Shown here piece by piece: positions 8,306 through 18,300 of a stretch of DNA of 41,920 nt. This DNA comes from Deltaproteobacteria bacterium (GTDB lineage: Bacteria; Myxococcota_A; UBA9042). The number at the start of each line of letters is the position of its first letter. Position 1 is the stretch's first letter. Both the position numbers and the translations under genes were made by a program. The notes beneath the pieces were generated by a model. The model had not been told where the DNA came from and ran no database searches. It worked only from the letters and a program-made list of their open reading frames with translations. The stretch covers positions 1 to 41,920 of the forward strand of contig VGRO01000031.1 in the NCBI GenBank assembly GCA_016875335.1, read 5' to 3'.

Positions 8306-9352
8306 CTAGTGGGCGTGCGCGTGTGCCTTGTCGCCGTGGCCCTTCGAGCCATGGTCGTCGCCGTGATCGTCGTGGTGGGCGACCGCCAGCGAAATGAACA
8401 CCGTGCTCAGCAGCGTGAACACCACCGTCTGCACGATGACCACCACCAGCCCCAACGCCATGACCGGCAGAGGCACCAACGGCAGGTGGAAGTTGAGAAA
8501 ATTCTCCATGACCTGGTGGTCGCCGTACATGTTGCCGAGCAGACGCAGCGACAGCGAAAACGGCCGGACCACATGGGCCACGATCTCCAGCACAATCATC
8601 AGCGGCGCCAGCCCGAGCACCGGACCCGCGAAATGTTTGAGGTAGTTTCCGAGTCCTTGGACGCGGATGCCCGAGGCGTGCGTCACGAAGAACACCGTCA
8701 AACCCATGACGATGTTGGTGTTCAGGTTGTCGGTAGCGGGGGCGCCGAGCGGCAGGAGCGCCAGCGCGTTCATGGTGAAAATGTACAACGCCAGCGTGCA
8801 GATGAGCGGGAAGTGCCGGCGCGCCTCGGCCTCGCCCATCATGCCCTTCATCAAGTTCCACACCGCGCCGACCACGACCTCGAAGAAAAGCAGCGCCGAG
8901 ATCTTGCGTTCGGGCAGCACGCCTGCGTCGGGATCGGCAGCCAGACGCCGCCGCACCGCCGCGGCCCCGCCAAACAGCAGCGCCAAGGCGACCAGCGCAA
9001 AGAACACATGGGTCAAGTGACCGTCGGTCGAAAACGGCTTCTTTTCGACCAAGGTCTTGTCCAACGGCGTACCGGCAAGCGCGTGCTCGACCCGGGTGCG
9101 CACCGCCACGTGGCCGTCGTGGCTGGCATCTTTGCCCAGCACGACCGACAGCCACGTGAAGGGCTCAGGGTGCGCATGGCCGCCTGCATGGCTCGCGCCG
9201 GCGTGATCGCTGTCCGTTGCTGCTGGCGCACCACCGCCGGCGGCCTGCGCGGGGGCTGCGGTCCACAGGACGCCCGCCGCGCCCAAGGCGAGCCAGCCGA
9301 GGACTCCACGCCGCCAAGCGCGTGGGGCCAGATACGCAGTTCGGTCAACCAC
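8306..9352 (-). CDS. atpB: F0F1 ATP synthase subunit a
   Basis: A 348-residue membrane subunit that forms the ion half-channels against the c-ring. The essential arginine is Arg270 in SLSLRLLGNMYGD; several hydrophobic helices surround it. The start is a GTG at 9350-9352, decided by GGAGG five bases upstream; it lies 17 bases after the atpI stop. The protein is longer than usual: a signal-like segment and a His-rich periplasmic stretch (DSDHAGASHAGGHAHPEP, about 47-64) precede the core, and the last 23 residues are a His/Asp tail (8 His, 5 Asp). Long N-terminal extensions occur in delta-type subunit a; the charged His tail is uncommon and could bind divalent metal. Confidence 0.95.
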   Translation of the reverse strand: MVDRTAYLAPRAWRRGVLGWLALGAAGVLWTAAPAQAAGGGAPAATDSDHAGASHAGGHAHPEPFTWLSVVLGKDASHDGHVAVRTRVEHALAGTPLDKTLVEKKPFSTDGHLTHVFFALVALALLFGGAAAVRRRLAADPDAGVLPERKISALLFFEVVVGAVWNLMKGMMGEAEARRHFPLICTLALYIFTMNALALLPLGAPATDNLNTNIVMGLTVFFVTHASGIRVQGLGNYLKHFAGPVLGLAPLMIVLEIVAHVVRPFSLSLRLLGNMYGDHQVMENFLNFHLPLVPLPVMALGLVVVIVQTVVFTLLSTVFISLAVAHHDDHGDDHGSKGHGDKAHAHAH

Positions 9353-9369
9353 TGATACCTCCAGGCCGA

Positions 9370-9783
9370 TCACATCGCCGACAAGGCTGCGCCGGACCCG
9401 CCGGCGGAATCGTGGGCGGGCATCGCGGCCAGTCCCAGGGCCACCAGGGCCGACGTCCAGCCGAGCACGACGCCCGCGGCCGACGGCTGCAACCAAACAA
9501 GCACGGCCGCCACTATCGCGCACGTGGCTCCCAGCTTGATCGCGAGCAGCCCCTGCGCCACCACACGCCCAGGCCGTTGCCGGCCGACCAAGCGCGCGGC
9601 CGCCCACGCCACCACCCACAGGTTGGCCGCGCCCAGGGCGGCGCCCAGGGCCAGGCCCGTCAGCAGGTGTGCGCCTGACCATGCGCACACGACAGCGACC
9701 AACGCCGTGCAGGCGCCGTGGATGCGCAGCGCGCGTCCTAGCAGCAGCGTCTTGGTTTCGGTGATCGCGTTGGGGGAATTCAT
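9370..9783 (-). CDS. atpI: ATP synthase subunit I-like small membrane protein
   Basis: A 137-residue protein with four predicted hydrophobic helices and little else. Size, helix layout and position immediately upstream of atpB and atpE fit the AtpI/UncI family, which assists c-ring assembly and may handle magnesium. GALGAANLWVVAWAAARLV resembles the conserved second helix of the family. The ATG at 9781-9783 opens the frame, without an obvious strong Shine-Dalgarno. The assignment rests mainly on context and topology rather than diagnostic residues. The following gene, atpB, is 17 bases away, so the two are very likely co-transcribed. Confidence 0.75.
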   Translation of the reverse strand: MNSPNAITETKTLLLGRALRIHGACTALVAVVCAWSGAHLLTGLALGAALGAANLWVVAWAAARLVGRQRPGRVVAQGLLAIKLGATCAIVAAVLVWLQPSAAGVVLGWTSALVALGLAAMPAHDSAGGSGAALSAM

Positions 9784-10069
9784 GCGGGGCGTCCGGAGGC
9801 CGAATCGGGCGGCGTCCGGGCTGTCCTTTCCACGAACTAGGTGGGCGCAGGGGGCGCCGGCTGGCGGGGCCGGGATTCGGCTGTTTGCGGCAATCGTCGC
9901 GGGCCGCGCGCGCGCAGCCTATGGATTCGGGTGAGGTTTTTCGATTCGGCGCCTCCGGTCGGCTCACCCGGTCCGCCGTCGGCGGCGCGCTTCGTAGCAC
10001 GCGATTGGCGGGGCGGTCAAGGCGAACCGGCCGACCCGCCGCACGGAGGTCCGCGGCCGCCGCCGAGGT
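9784..10069. other. Intergenic region between the atpI start and the Cys-repeat lipoprotein stop
   Basis: A stretch of 286 bases with no supported gene. It must contain the F0 promoter (minus strand) and the end of the upstream Cys-repeat operon. No clear terminator hairpin or sigma70-type promoter was found. A GAAAAACCTC sequence on the minus strand near 9930-9950 resembles the left part of two dispersed-element copies, but the rest of that element is absent. Confidence 0.5.
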
Positions 10070-11905
10070 TCAGTTGCACTGCCCGGCCTGGCACACCTTG
10101 CCTGGCGCGCACGGGGTTCCGTTGGCGATCGGCGGGTTCTTGCAGCCGGCCGGTTTCGCGCAGGTGTCGGTCGTGCAGGGGTTGCCATCGTCGCACGCGG
10201 CCGGGGTGCCAGGGGCGCATTTGCCCTTGGCGCAGCCATCGCCGACGGTGCACGGGTTGCCGTCGTCGCACGCGGCGCTGTTGAACGTCGCCTTGCAGCC
10301 CACGGCCGGCAGGCACAGGTCGTCGGTGCACGGGTTGCTGTCGCTGCACACGGCGACGCCGAGCGGCTTGCAGGCCAACTGGTCGCAGGACTCGCCCACC
10401 GAACACGCGTCGCCGTCGTTGCACGGGTCGGTGTTGGCGGTGTACACGCAACCCTTGAACGGCACACACGCGTCGTCGGTGCAGTCGTTGGCGTCGGCGC
10501 AGTCCTTGGCGTTCTTGCCCAGGCACGCGCCCCCGGTGCACGCATCGTCGGTCGTGCAGGGGTCGCCATCGTTGCACTTGGCAGTATTGGCGGCGAAGGT
10601 GCAACCCGTGGCCGCCAAGCAGCCGTCGTCGGTGCACGGGTTGGCGTCGTTGCACACGGTTGGCCCGGCCGGCACGCACTTGCCGCTGCCGCATGTGTCG
10701 CCGCTGGTACACTTGTCGCCGTCTTCGCACGGCAAGGTCGTGGCCGCGTGCGCGCACCCGGCGGTAGCCGAGCACGAGTCGCTGGTGCACGGGTTGGCGT
10801 CGTTGCAGTCGAGCGGCGATCCCGCCTTGCACAGCGCGCCGCTGCAGGCGCCGGGCTGGCACACGCTGCCAAGGTCGCATGGTCCCGCTTTTGCCGTGTG
10901 CTGGCAGCCCGCGACCGCGTTGCACACGTCGATCGTGCACGCGTTGCCGTCGTTGCAGTCCAGCGCAGTCTTGCCCTTGCACGCGCCTGCCGCGCACTGG
11001 TCGCCGCCGGTGCACAGACTGCCGTCGTCGCACACCGCGGCATTGGCCGTGAACGCACAGCCCTTGGGCGCCTTGCACGCGTCGTCGGTGCACGGATTGT
11101 TGTCGCTGCACGGCGGAGGCGGTCCGCCCGCGCACGCCCCCATCTTGCACACGTCGCCGGTCGTACAGGCGTTGCCGTCGTTGCAGGGCGCGCCCTCGGT
11201 CAGCGGTTGGCCCGCGCACGGCGCACCGGCCTGGGCACAGTCGCCGGAGGTGCACGGGTTGCCATCGTTGCAGGGCGCGCAGATGGGTGCCGCGTCGATG
11301 TCACCGCCATCGGAAGCGCCGACGTCGCCCGCAGTGTCCTTTTCGGCGATGTCCCCCACGTCGGCCGCGCCGATGTCGCTTGCAGCGTCCTTCGCGGCGA
11401 TGTCCCCCGCGTCGGCCGCGCCATCGCCAGCAAGGACGACGTCGGGCAACTCGGGTGTCGACCCGTCCCCCGGTCCGGCCAGGTCTGCGCCGTCGAGGGC
11501 CCCGCCGTCGCCGTCCGCCTTGTCGCCGTCCGGGGCCGCCGCCCCATCCTGGGTCGCCGCCCCATCCTGGGTCGCCGGGCCATCGCCGACGGCCGCGTCG
11601 AGGTCACCGTCCGGTGCCGGTTCGCCGTCGGGCAACGGCAATTCGGCGCGACCGCCGCCATCCTCGGCGCTGTCGGCCGGTTGGGGATCGGCATCCGATT
11701 CGGGCGCCCGGGCCACAGCGCCGTCCGCGCCGGGCGCCGGTTGGTCCGGTTCGCCGCCTGCCTCGACCCCGCCAGCGACGCCGTCGGCGACAACGCAGCG
11801 GTCGCTCGACAGCACCAGACCGGCCGGGCAGCCGAAGCGCAGATCGGCTTCAGTGACCGGACCACACGCCGCGGCCATCGCCCACACCGGCCAAGGCCAC
11901 CGCAT
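10070..11905 (-). CDS. Cys-rich repeat lipoprotein (Dictyostelium-type CTDC repeats)
   Basis: A 611-residue exported protein. The start ATG (11903-11905) shares its A with the stop of the upstream TPR gene (TGATG), so they are translationally coupled. The short signal MRWPWPVWAMAAAC ends in a lipobox-like AAAC. About 180 residues of Asp/Gly/Ala/Pro low complexity follow, including near-repeats of GDIAAKDAASDIGAADV, then about 15 units of the form CxDxNxCTxDxC with a closing GC, ending at GKVCQAGQCN. Such units resemble the Pfam Dictyostelium repeat and occur in large myxobacterial surface proteins; each has regularly spaced Cys likely to form disulphides. The role, adhesion or matrix, is inferred. 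No enzymatic domain is seen. Confidence 0.85.
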   Translation of the reverse strand: MRWPWPVWAMAAACGPVTEADLRFGCPAGLVLSSDRCVVADGVAGGVEAGGEPDQPAPGADGAVARAPESDADPQPADSAEDGGGRAELPLPDGEPAPDGDLDAAVGDGPATQDGAATQDGAAAPDGDKADGDGGALDGADLAGPGDGSTPELPDVVLAGDGAADAGDIAAKDAASDIGAADVGDIAEKDTAGDVGASDGGDIDAAPICAPCNDGNPCTSGDCAQAGAPCAGQPLTEGAPCNDGNACTTGDVCKMGACAGGPPPPCSDNNPCTDDACKAPKGCAFTANAAVCDDGSLCTGGDQCAAGACKGKTALDCNDGNACTIDVCNAVAGCQHTAKAGPCDLGSVCQPGACSGALCKAGSPLDCNDANPCTSDSCSATAGCAHAATTLPCEDGDKCTSGDTCGSGKCVPAGPTVCNDANPCTDDGCLAATGCTFAANTAKCNDGDPCTTDDACTGGACLGKNAKDCADANDCTDDACVPFKGCVYTANTDPCNDGDACSVGESCDQLACKPLGVAVCSDSNPCTDDLCLPAVGCKATFNSAACDDGNPCTVGDGCAKGKCAPGTPAACDDGNPCTTDTCAKPAGCKNPPIANGTPCAPGKVCQAGQCN

Positions 11906-12915
11906 CAGTCCACTCCGTCTGGCCGGCCGATCGAGCGTTGCACCGCCTTGCTGGCATCGTCGGGGTCGCGCACCAGCCACGCACCCGTGGCCGCGGCGCC
12001 GATGCCAAAAACCGCGCTGCCCAGTGCCGCATTCCACCAGTCGAGCACGGCGTTGCTGCGGATCACCGCGGCCGGCTTGCCGATGCGGGTCAAGTCGAAA
12101 GCGTCCGAGTCGGGCAGCTTGCTCTGGTTCAGCGCATCCTGGCGGTCCACGGCCTTGCCCGCGAAATACAGCGCAGCGATGGCGGCCACGCCGGCGACGA
12201 CGAAGGCGGCGACCCCGACCCGCGTGTGCCGTTCCGGCGGCGGTGGAGGCATAGGCGTGCTTGACGGCTCCGGCGCCGCGGCAGGCGGGTCTGGCACAAC
12301 CGCGATGGGTGAGGGTGCAGCCTCGGGTGTGGGCGGCGCGGGCGCGGCAACCGGGGTCGGCGGGCTCGGCGGCGCGACCGCGGGCCTTGGCGCGACCGGG
12401 GGTTTGGGCGGCAGTGGCTTGGCGACGACCACCGGTGCGGGTTTGGACGGGGGCTCAGGCTTGGCGGGCGGCGCGGCTTTCGACGGCGGCGGGGCCTGAA
12501 TGCCGAGCGCCTGCAAGTGCGCGATCTCCAATTCGGTTTGGAAGCGCACCTCCTTGGGGACCCGCCGGAGCGCAGCCGTTGCGCGCAGGGTGGCGAGCGC
12601 GGCTTCGGCGTCACCGGCCATCCACAGTGCGTGACCAGCGCGGTAGAGGTAGCCGGCCTTGACCGGGCACGCCTGCCACGCCTTGCGAAAAAGGTCGGCG
12701 GCCTGAGCGAATTTCCCGTCGCGGTCCAGCGCATCGGCCGTGCGCGCGGTGGCACGGGAGGCAGCGTCGGCGCACCGCGACCGGGGCGGCGCGGCAGCGC
12801 TGGCCGGGGCGGACCCGACCAGATGGGCGGCGCACCAGAGCGCGCACAGCGCCCACCCGCGCGACCAGGCGCGGCGTCGGCATGCGTGGGGTCCGGCTGG
12901 GCCCGAAGCGGTCAA
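11905..12915 (-). CDS. Exported TPR-like protein with Pro-rich linker and C-terminal membrane segments
   Basis: A 336-residue protein. It starts with a TTG (12913-12915) supported by GGAG six bases upstream; no in-frame ATG lies before the signal sequence (ALCALWCAAHLVGSAPASA). Residues of about 50-140 form TPR-like helices (DRDGKFAQAADLFRKAWQAC). A long Pro/Ala/Lys linker (about 145-225, repeats like PPSKPAPVV) could span the periplasm. Near the C-terminus are a hydrophobic segment (VGVAAFVVAGVAAIAALYF) and a second one around WWNAALGSAVFGIGAAATGA. Architecture and low-complexity linker recall the PEGA protein at 201, without a recognisable PEGA unit. It is the first gene of the operon ending in the Cys-repeat lipoprotein. 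Function unknown. Confidence 0.75.
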   Translation of the reverse strand: MTASGPAGPHACRRRAWSRGWALCALWCAAHLVGSAPASAAAPPRSRCADAASRATARTADALDRDGKFAQAADLFRKAWQACPVKAGYLYRAGHALWMAGDAEAALATLRATAALRRVPKEVRFQTELEIAHLQALGIQAPPPSKAAPPAKPEPPSKPAPVVVAKPLPPKPPVAPRPAVAPPSPPTPVAAPAPPTPEAAPSPIAVVPDPPAAAPEPSSTPMPPPPPERHTRVGVAAFVVAGVAAIAALYFAGKAVDRQDALNQSKLPDSDAFDLTRIGKPAAVIRSNAVLDWWNAALGSAVFGIGAAATGAWLVRDPDDASKAVQRSIGRPDGVD

Positions 12916-12993
12916 GGTACTCCAACGTCCGCGGCGCGGGCGCGGTCCGGGCGCGGCCTCCGCGATCTGCCCGCTTCCCGTGCACCCGATCCG

Positions 12994-13021
12994 ATTGTGC
13001 GGCCGCGCGGCAACCTGTCAA
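12994..13021 (-). promoter_or_regulatory. Putative sigma70 promoter of the TPR/Cys-repeat operon
   Basis: On the minus strand a perfect -35 TTGACA (13021-13016) is followed after 16 bases by CACAAT (12999-12994), four of six matches to TATAAT. The predicted leader to the TTG start at 12915 is about 70 bases. Confidence 0.55.
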
Positions 13022-13180
13022 TTTTCGTGAGGCGCCCGCACTGCAGGGCCGGGTTCGCCGGTGCATGCGCGCCGCCTGCGCGTGGTGACCGGGCGAAGGC
13101 GGCCGCCGCGGAGACACCGACTACCCTGGACCCCGGGCCTGCGGCGTTGGGCATGCAGAACTTGCCGTTCGGCGCCAGCC

Positions 13181-13209
13181 TTGACGCACCGCCAGCGCGC
13201 GAGTAAGGT
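13181..13209 (+). promoter_or_regulatory. Putative sigma70 promoter of the modular tail-fibre-like protein
   Basis: TTGACG (13181-13186), a 17-base spacer, then TAAGGT (13204-13209). Spacing is optimal and the predicted 5' leader is about 85 bases to the ATG at 13301. The arrangement resembles vegetative promoters of high-GC proteobacteria. Confidence 0.6.
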
Positions 13210-13300
13210 CACTGCCTGCGCAATTCGTTGCGACGGCGCTGCTGAGCCCCGGCAACGTAGCGCGATACACCGCCGCAACGTGGCGTGCAAAGGACAAAAC

Positions 13301-15286
13301 ATGCGTTCGACGCTGACTTCGTTCCAGTTCGGTCGGGCAGCCCTGCCGCTCGCCGCCGTGGCCCTGCTGGCCGCCCCAGCGGCGCACGGCGCCATTCCGG
13401 GATTCTCCGCGGTCGAGGGCGCGCTGACTGCCAGCGGCGGCGCGCCGGCCGCCGACGGCATCTACGCCGTCACGTTCGCCGTGTACAAGGAGGAGACCGG
13501 CGGCAACCCGCTGTGGAGCGAGGGCCCGGTCAACATCGGCGTCAAGGGCGGCCAGTGGACGCACCAGTTGGGCAGCGTCAAGCCGCTGGCGGCCGGCGTG
13601 CTGAACGGGGCCAACCTGTGGCTCGGCTTGCAGATCGGCAGCGACCCCGAACTGCCCCGCCGCCAGCTCTCGTCGGCCGCGTTCGCGATGCGCGCCGCCG
13701 TCGCGGATGCCCTGGAGTGCAGCGGGTGCGTCGGCGCGGGCGCGCTCGACCCCAAGGCCCTGGAAGGCCTGGCCAAGAAGTCCGATCTGGCTGCCGTCGC
13801 GCTGTCGGGCAATTTCAGCGATCTCAAGGGCGGCCCGGACCTGAGCGCCTACGCCAAGACCGCTTCGCTGGCCGCGGTTGCCACCTCGGGTGAATTCAAG
13901 GACCTCAAGGGCGGCCCGGATCTGAGCGGCTACGCCAAGGTTGCCTCGCTGGCCCCAGTGGCTCAGTCGGGCAGCTACAACGATCTGAAGGACAAGCCGG
14001 CGATCTCGGACGCCGGCAAATCGGGCAACTACGGTGATTTGCTCAACAAGCCGGTGCTCGCCCAGGTCGGCAAGAACTGCGGCACCGGGCTCGTCGTCAG
14101 CGGCATCAAGGCCGACGGCAGTCTGGAATGTGCGGCTTCGGCCATCGCCCCGGACATGATCGACGAGATCAGCAACGGACTGATCTGGAACCAGTTCATC
14201 GACTCCACCCCGGGCGGCCAGAACATCGACATCCTGGACGGCAACGGCGCTGGCAAGAGCGACTCCCTGAACTTTCCCGACATCGGCACGGCGCAGTCCA
14301 TCTGGGTCGTCGTCGATCTGGTCAATTCGCAAATCAGCGACTTGACCATCGAATTGTACGGCCCGGGGATGGGCAACCCCTACGTGCTGCACAGCAAGTC
14401 GGGCAGCGGCCAAACGATCAAGACCTCGTACAACAAGGAGACGCCGCTGGCTTCCGGCGACATGAACAAGGACTGGGTCGGCAAGAACCCCAAGGGCACG
14501 TGGTCGATCACGGTCAAGGACCCCAACGACAACCAGTTGAACAACCCGTTGGACGGCAAGTTCAGTTGGTCGCTGTCGATCCAGACCCTGTCCACCAAGA
14601 AGATCCAAATCAAGGGCAACCTCATCGTCGATGGTGACCTGACGATCAAGGGCGTCAACACGGCGCAGACCAACAATACGTTGCCCGCAACCTATCGGTT
14701 TGCAAGCTTTCACACCCACCAGCACTCGCAGACCAGTTGGGTCATGGGCAACAACGCGGCCATGTTCGGTGGCGTCCACCCTTCGACGTGGACCGACGGC
14801 AGCGCGGTCGCTTCGAGCATCTCGGCCGACAAAGACGTGCAGCGCGCCCTGTTCACGCAGAAGCGGTTTGCCGGCAAAAATGCCATGGTGTGCAGCGACG
14901 TCTGGCTGATGTACTCGTCGACGGATGGCAAGGTGTGCGCCGCGCTTTTCCGCGTCAAGAACAGCACGGGGGCCGACATCACATGGACGCCCCACTTCTA
15001 CTACACCGCCTACAGCGGCTGGAGCGAAGCAGCGTCCATTGCGGTCAACGGCGCAAACGTCTGGTCCAACGGCGGAACCAGCAACACGTCGGTCGGCTTG
15101 ACGATTCCCAAGAACCGCGTCAGCACCGTGATCTTTGTCGCGACCGGCAGCCACGCGCACCACATCGGCCACAACATCCACGAGCGCGTGACGTACTTGG
15201 CGTTCTACAACAACTCGTTGGCCCTGCCGAGCGGCCTGTCGTTCGTCGACGACCTCGACACGGCCACCGGCGGGTACGAGCAATAG
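13301..15286 (+). CDS. Secreted modular protein: tail-fibre-like repeats plus P/homoB-like domain
   Basis: A 661-residue protein with ATG at 13301 preceded by AAAGGA. A Sec signal peptide ends near AAPAAHG-A. After an N-terminal beta-rich domain comes the motif LECSGCVGAGALDPKAL, then near-repeats SGNFSDLKGGPDLSAYAK, SGEFKDLKGGPDLSGYAK, SGSYNDLKDKP and SGNYGDLLNKP, similar to spacer repeats in phage tail fibres. A domain of about 290-430, with DLTIELYGPG and VGKNPKGTWSITVKD, resembles the P (proprotein convertase) domain used as a secretion/anchor module. The last 200 residues (HTHQHSQTSW, SHAHHIGHNIHERVTY) are a His-containing domain I do not recognise. A paralogue with a different C-terminal module lies at 30559-32532. 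Extracellular binding is inferred. Confidence 0.85.
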   Translation: MRSTLTSFQFGRAALPLAAVALLAAPAAHGAIPGFSAVEGALTASGGAPAADGIYAVTFAVYKEETGGNPLWSEGPVNIGVKGGQWTHQLGSVKPLAAGVLNGANLWLGLQIGSDPELPRRQLSSAAFAMRAAVADALECSGCVGAGALDPKALEGLAKKSDLAAVALSGNFSDLKGGPDLSAYAKTASLAAVATSGEFKDLKGGPDLSGYAKVASLAPVAQSGSYNDLKDKPAISDAGKSGNYGDLLNKPVLAQVGKNCGTGLVVSGIKADGSLECAASAIAPDMIDEISNGLIWNQFIDSTPGGQNIDILDGNGAGKSDSLNFPDIGTAQSIWVVVDLVNSQISDLTIELYGPGMGNPYVLHSKSGSGQTIKTSYNKETPLASGDMNKDWVGKNPKGTWSITVKDPNDNQLNNPLDGKFSWSLSIQTLSTKKIQIKGNLIVDGDLTIKGVNTAQTNNTLPATYRFASFHTHQHSQTSWVMGNNAAMFGGVHPSTWTDGSAVASSISADKDVQRALFTQKRFAGKNAMVCSDVWLMYSSTDGKVCAALFRVKNSTGADITWTPHFYYTAYSGWSEAASIAVNGANVWSNGGTSNTSVGLTIPKNRVSTVIFVATGSHAHHIGHNIHERVTYLAFYNNSLALPSGLSFVDDLDTATGGYEQ

Positions 15287-15290
15287 GCGC

Positions 15291-15326
15291 TAGGAGCCTG
15301 TCGGACTATCGTCCGACTGGCTCCTA
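15291..15326. terminator. Long perfect hairpin between convergent genes (bidirectional terminator)
   Basis: TAGGAGCC (15291-15298) pairs with GGCTCCTA (15319-15326), and GTCGGAC (15300-15306) with GTCCGAC (15311-15317), separated by a single T-T mismatch and closed by the loop TATC. It lies four bases after the plus-strand stop at 15286 and includes the stop codon of the minus-strand gene (15324-15326). No U-tract follows on either side. A shared terminator is the simplest role; an extragenic palindrome is an alternative. Confidence 0.75.
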
Positions 15327-18300
15327 CAAGCACACCCCCGCCTTGCACTGCTTGCCGGCCCCACAGGGCGTGTTGTCGGGCAAATTGTCGTTTTGGCAGC
15401 CTTTGGCCTTGTCGCAACTGTCGGCGGTGCAGGGGTTGTTGTCGGTGCAGGCGATGACGGCGCCGGCGCACACCTGGCTGGCGTTGCAGGTGTCCTTGTA
15501 GGTGCAGGCGTCGCCGTCGTTGCAGTACAACTTGCTGTCGGCAAAGTGGGCGCAGCCCGCTGCGGCGCTGTTGCACTCGTCGTACGTGCACGGCTTGCCG
15601 TCGTCGCAGTCCTGCCACTTCAACGCCTGGCACTTCGCGGCGCTGGTGCAACTCAGGTGGACCCAAGGACTCGCGCGGACCAGGCGCGTGCGCGGCGTAA
15701 AGGGGTTGAGCGTGTCGCGGAAGCCCCAGGCCACCAGGTCGCCGTTGGACGCCGTGGTCAGCGCGCGAAAACCGTCCGTCGCGGTGGTGCTGGTTTTGTC
15801 GGTGTCGCGGATGGCGCCGTCGTTGCTCATCGTCCACAGGCACGGGCCCTCGTTGCTGGCGCCATCGGTGCGGTAGCCCGCCGCGTAGAAGTGCCCGTCC
15901 GGCCGCAGCACCAGTGCCTCGCCCGAGTCGTTGGCGCCGCCGCCATCGGCGGTCTCCCACCACGGCTTCAGCTTGGGGTCCAGACGCGCGAACCAAGCGT
16001 TGCGAGAGTCCTTGCCGGTCTGCGGCACGCCCATGTAGCCCGCAGCATAGATCGAGTTGTCGCTGCCTACGGCCACCGCGCGCACGCTGTCGGCGTAGGC
16101 CGTGCCGGTCTTCCACGTAGCCACGGTCGCGTCGGGCTTGGCCGGGTCGTAGAGCGCCAACCAGGCATCGGTGTTGCCGCCGCCTCCGGGCTCGGACGAA
16201 AAACCGCCGATGACCACCAGGCCGTCGGGTCGCTGGGCGATGGCGCGGCCGCTGCTTTTCCACAGGTTGGCGTTCTTGGCGTACAGCCAGCAGCTGTCGT
16301 AGACGAAATCGGTGCCGATGGTGGTGGCAAACGCCGTGTGCGACGACTGGTTGGCGGCCTCGCCGTGGCCAGTCACCCCAATTCGCGGCTTACCGCCCGC
16401 CTTGCTGACCCAGGTGGCCGCGTGGACGGTGGCGACCGTGCTGCCCGTGGCGAAGTTGCAAAGGATGACGCCCAAGTTCTTCAGAGACAACAGTTTGAGA
16501 TCCGCGTCGAAGTGCGCAATCTTGCCGCCGGCTTGGTTGTTGCCAATGACCCAAAGCGAGCCGTCCTGGTCGACCAGCACCGTGCGCGCATCGCCGATGG
16601 CGGCGGTGCTCCACAGGTCCACCGTACCCACAAGGTCGCCGGCCAAGCTGAACTTGAAAAGCAACCCAATGCCCGCATAGTTGACCTCGTCGTTCATCAG
16701 GGCGCCATTGTGGCCGGTGGCGTAGATGGCGTCGGCCGTGGTCGCCACCGACGTGGTGTACACCGTCTGGGTCCCTGCGGGCGGCGTGTAGACCTTGTCC
16801 CACAGGCGGGGCTTGCCGCTTGCCTTGCAGGTCGTGCCCTCGCAATTGTCCAGGGCGGTGCACGTTCCGGTGTCGCACGGCACCTTGGTTCCGGGTGGCG
16901 ACTCGGGCGTGGCGATGCCGTAGCAGCCCTTGACCTTGTCGCACTCGTCCTGGGTGCACACGTTGCCGTCGGCGCAGTCCTTGAGCTTGGCGGCGATGCA
17001 CTGGCCCGCCTGGCAGTAGTCGCCTTCGGTGCACACGTTGGCGTCATCGCAGTTGCCGGTGGACACACCCGCGTACTTGCAGTTGCCGGTCGAGAAGTCG
17101 CACGTGTCGGCGGTGCAGACGTTCTTGTCGTCACACTGGATGACACCGGCGCACTTGCCCGCGGCACAGATGTCGGCCGTCGTGCAGCCGACGCCGTCGT
17201 CGCAGGCCGCCGTGTTGTTGGCGTAGACGCAGCCCTTTTTGGGGTCGCAGCTGTCGTTGGTGCACGCCTGCTTGTCGTCGCAGGGCAGCGCGGTTCCGCC
17301 CTGGCAGCCGCCGCCCTTGCAGGCCTCGCCGACCGTGCACGGGTTGCCGTCGTCGCACGGCTTGGTGTTGCTGGGGTTGGCGCAGCCCAGTGTCTTGTGG
17401 CACACGTCGTCGCTGCACGGGTTGTTGTCGTTGCACTTGCTGGCGCCGTTGTCGGCATGGGTGCAGATGCCGTTGCTGGCGTTGCAGCCGTCTTGGGTGC
17501 ACAGGTCGCCGTCGTCGCAGTTGCTGGCTGCGCCCGCCTTGCAGGTGCCATTGGCGCAGGCGTCGCCGCTGGTGCACTGGTTGCCGTCGCTGCACGCGGC
17601 GGAGTTGGGCTTGGCGCCGCAGCCCGCCTTGGCGTCGCAGCCGTCGTCGGTACAGGCGTTGCCGTCGTCACAGACCTTCTTCTGGCCGGCGCAGTAGCCC
17701 CCGGCGCAGCCGTCTTGGGCAGTGCACGCGTCGCCGTCGTCGCACGCACCCGACTTGGCGGTAGCCACGCAGCCAATCTTGGCGTCGCAGGCATCGTCGG
17801 TGCACACCTTGCCGTCGTCGCAAGCGACCTTGCCCGCGCCCGCGCACTTGCCGGCCGTGCATTTGTCGCCGCTGCTGCAGGCGTTGCCGTCGCTGCATTC
17901 GGCGGCGTTGGCGGTGTAGGTGCACTTGCCGGCCGCGCAGGCGTCGTCGGTGCACGGGTTGGCGTCGTCGCAGTTGGCTGAACCGCCGGTGCACGCGCCG
18001 TTCTTGCAGGCATCAAACGTGGTGCAGGCGTTGCCGTCGTCGCAAGGCGCAATGTTGGGCACCGCGAGACACCCGGTCTTGGCCTGGCAGGTGTCGTCGG
18101 TGCAGGGGTTGTTGTCGTCGCACACCACCGCCGCCGCCCCCGCTGTGCACTTGCCGTCTTTGCACGCGTCGCCCTTGGTGCACACGTTGCCGTCGTCGCA
18201 GCCAGCGCTATTGGGGGTGGCCGCACAGCCAGATTTGGCGTTGCAGAGGTCGTCGGTGCACGGGTTGCCATCGTCGCACGCGGCCTTGGCGCCATTGCAG

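Larger units (their letters stand above)
12916..13300. other. Divergent promoter region
   Basis: A 385-base gene-free region between two divergently transcribed exported-protein genes. It holds a promoter on each strand (12994-13021 minus, 13181-13209 plus), and nothing else recognisable. Confidence 0.6.
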
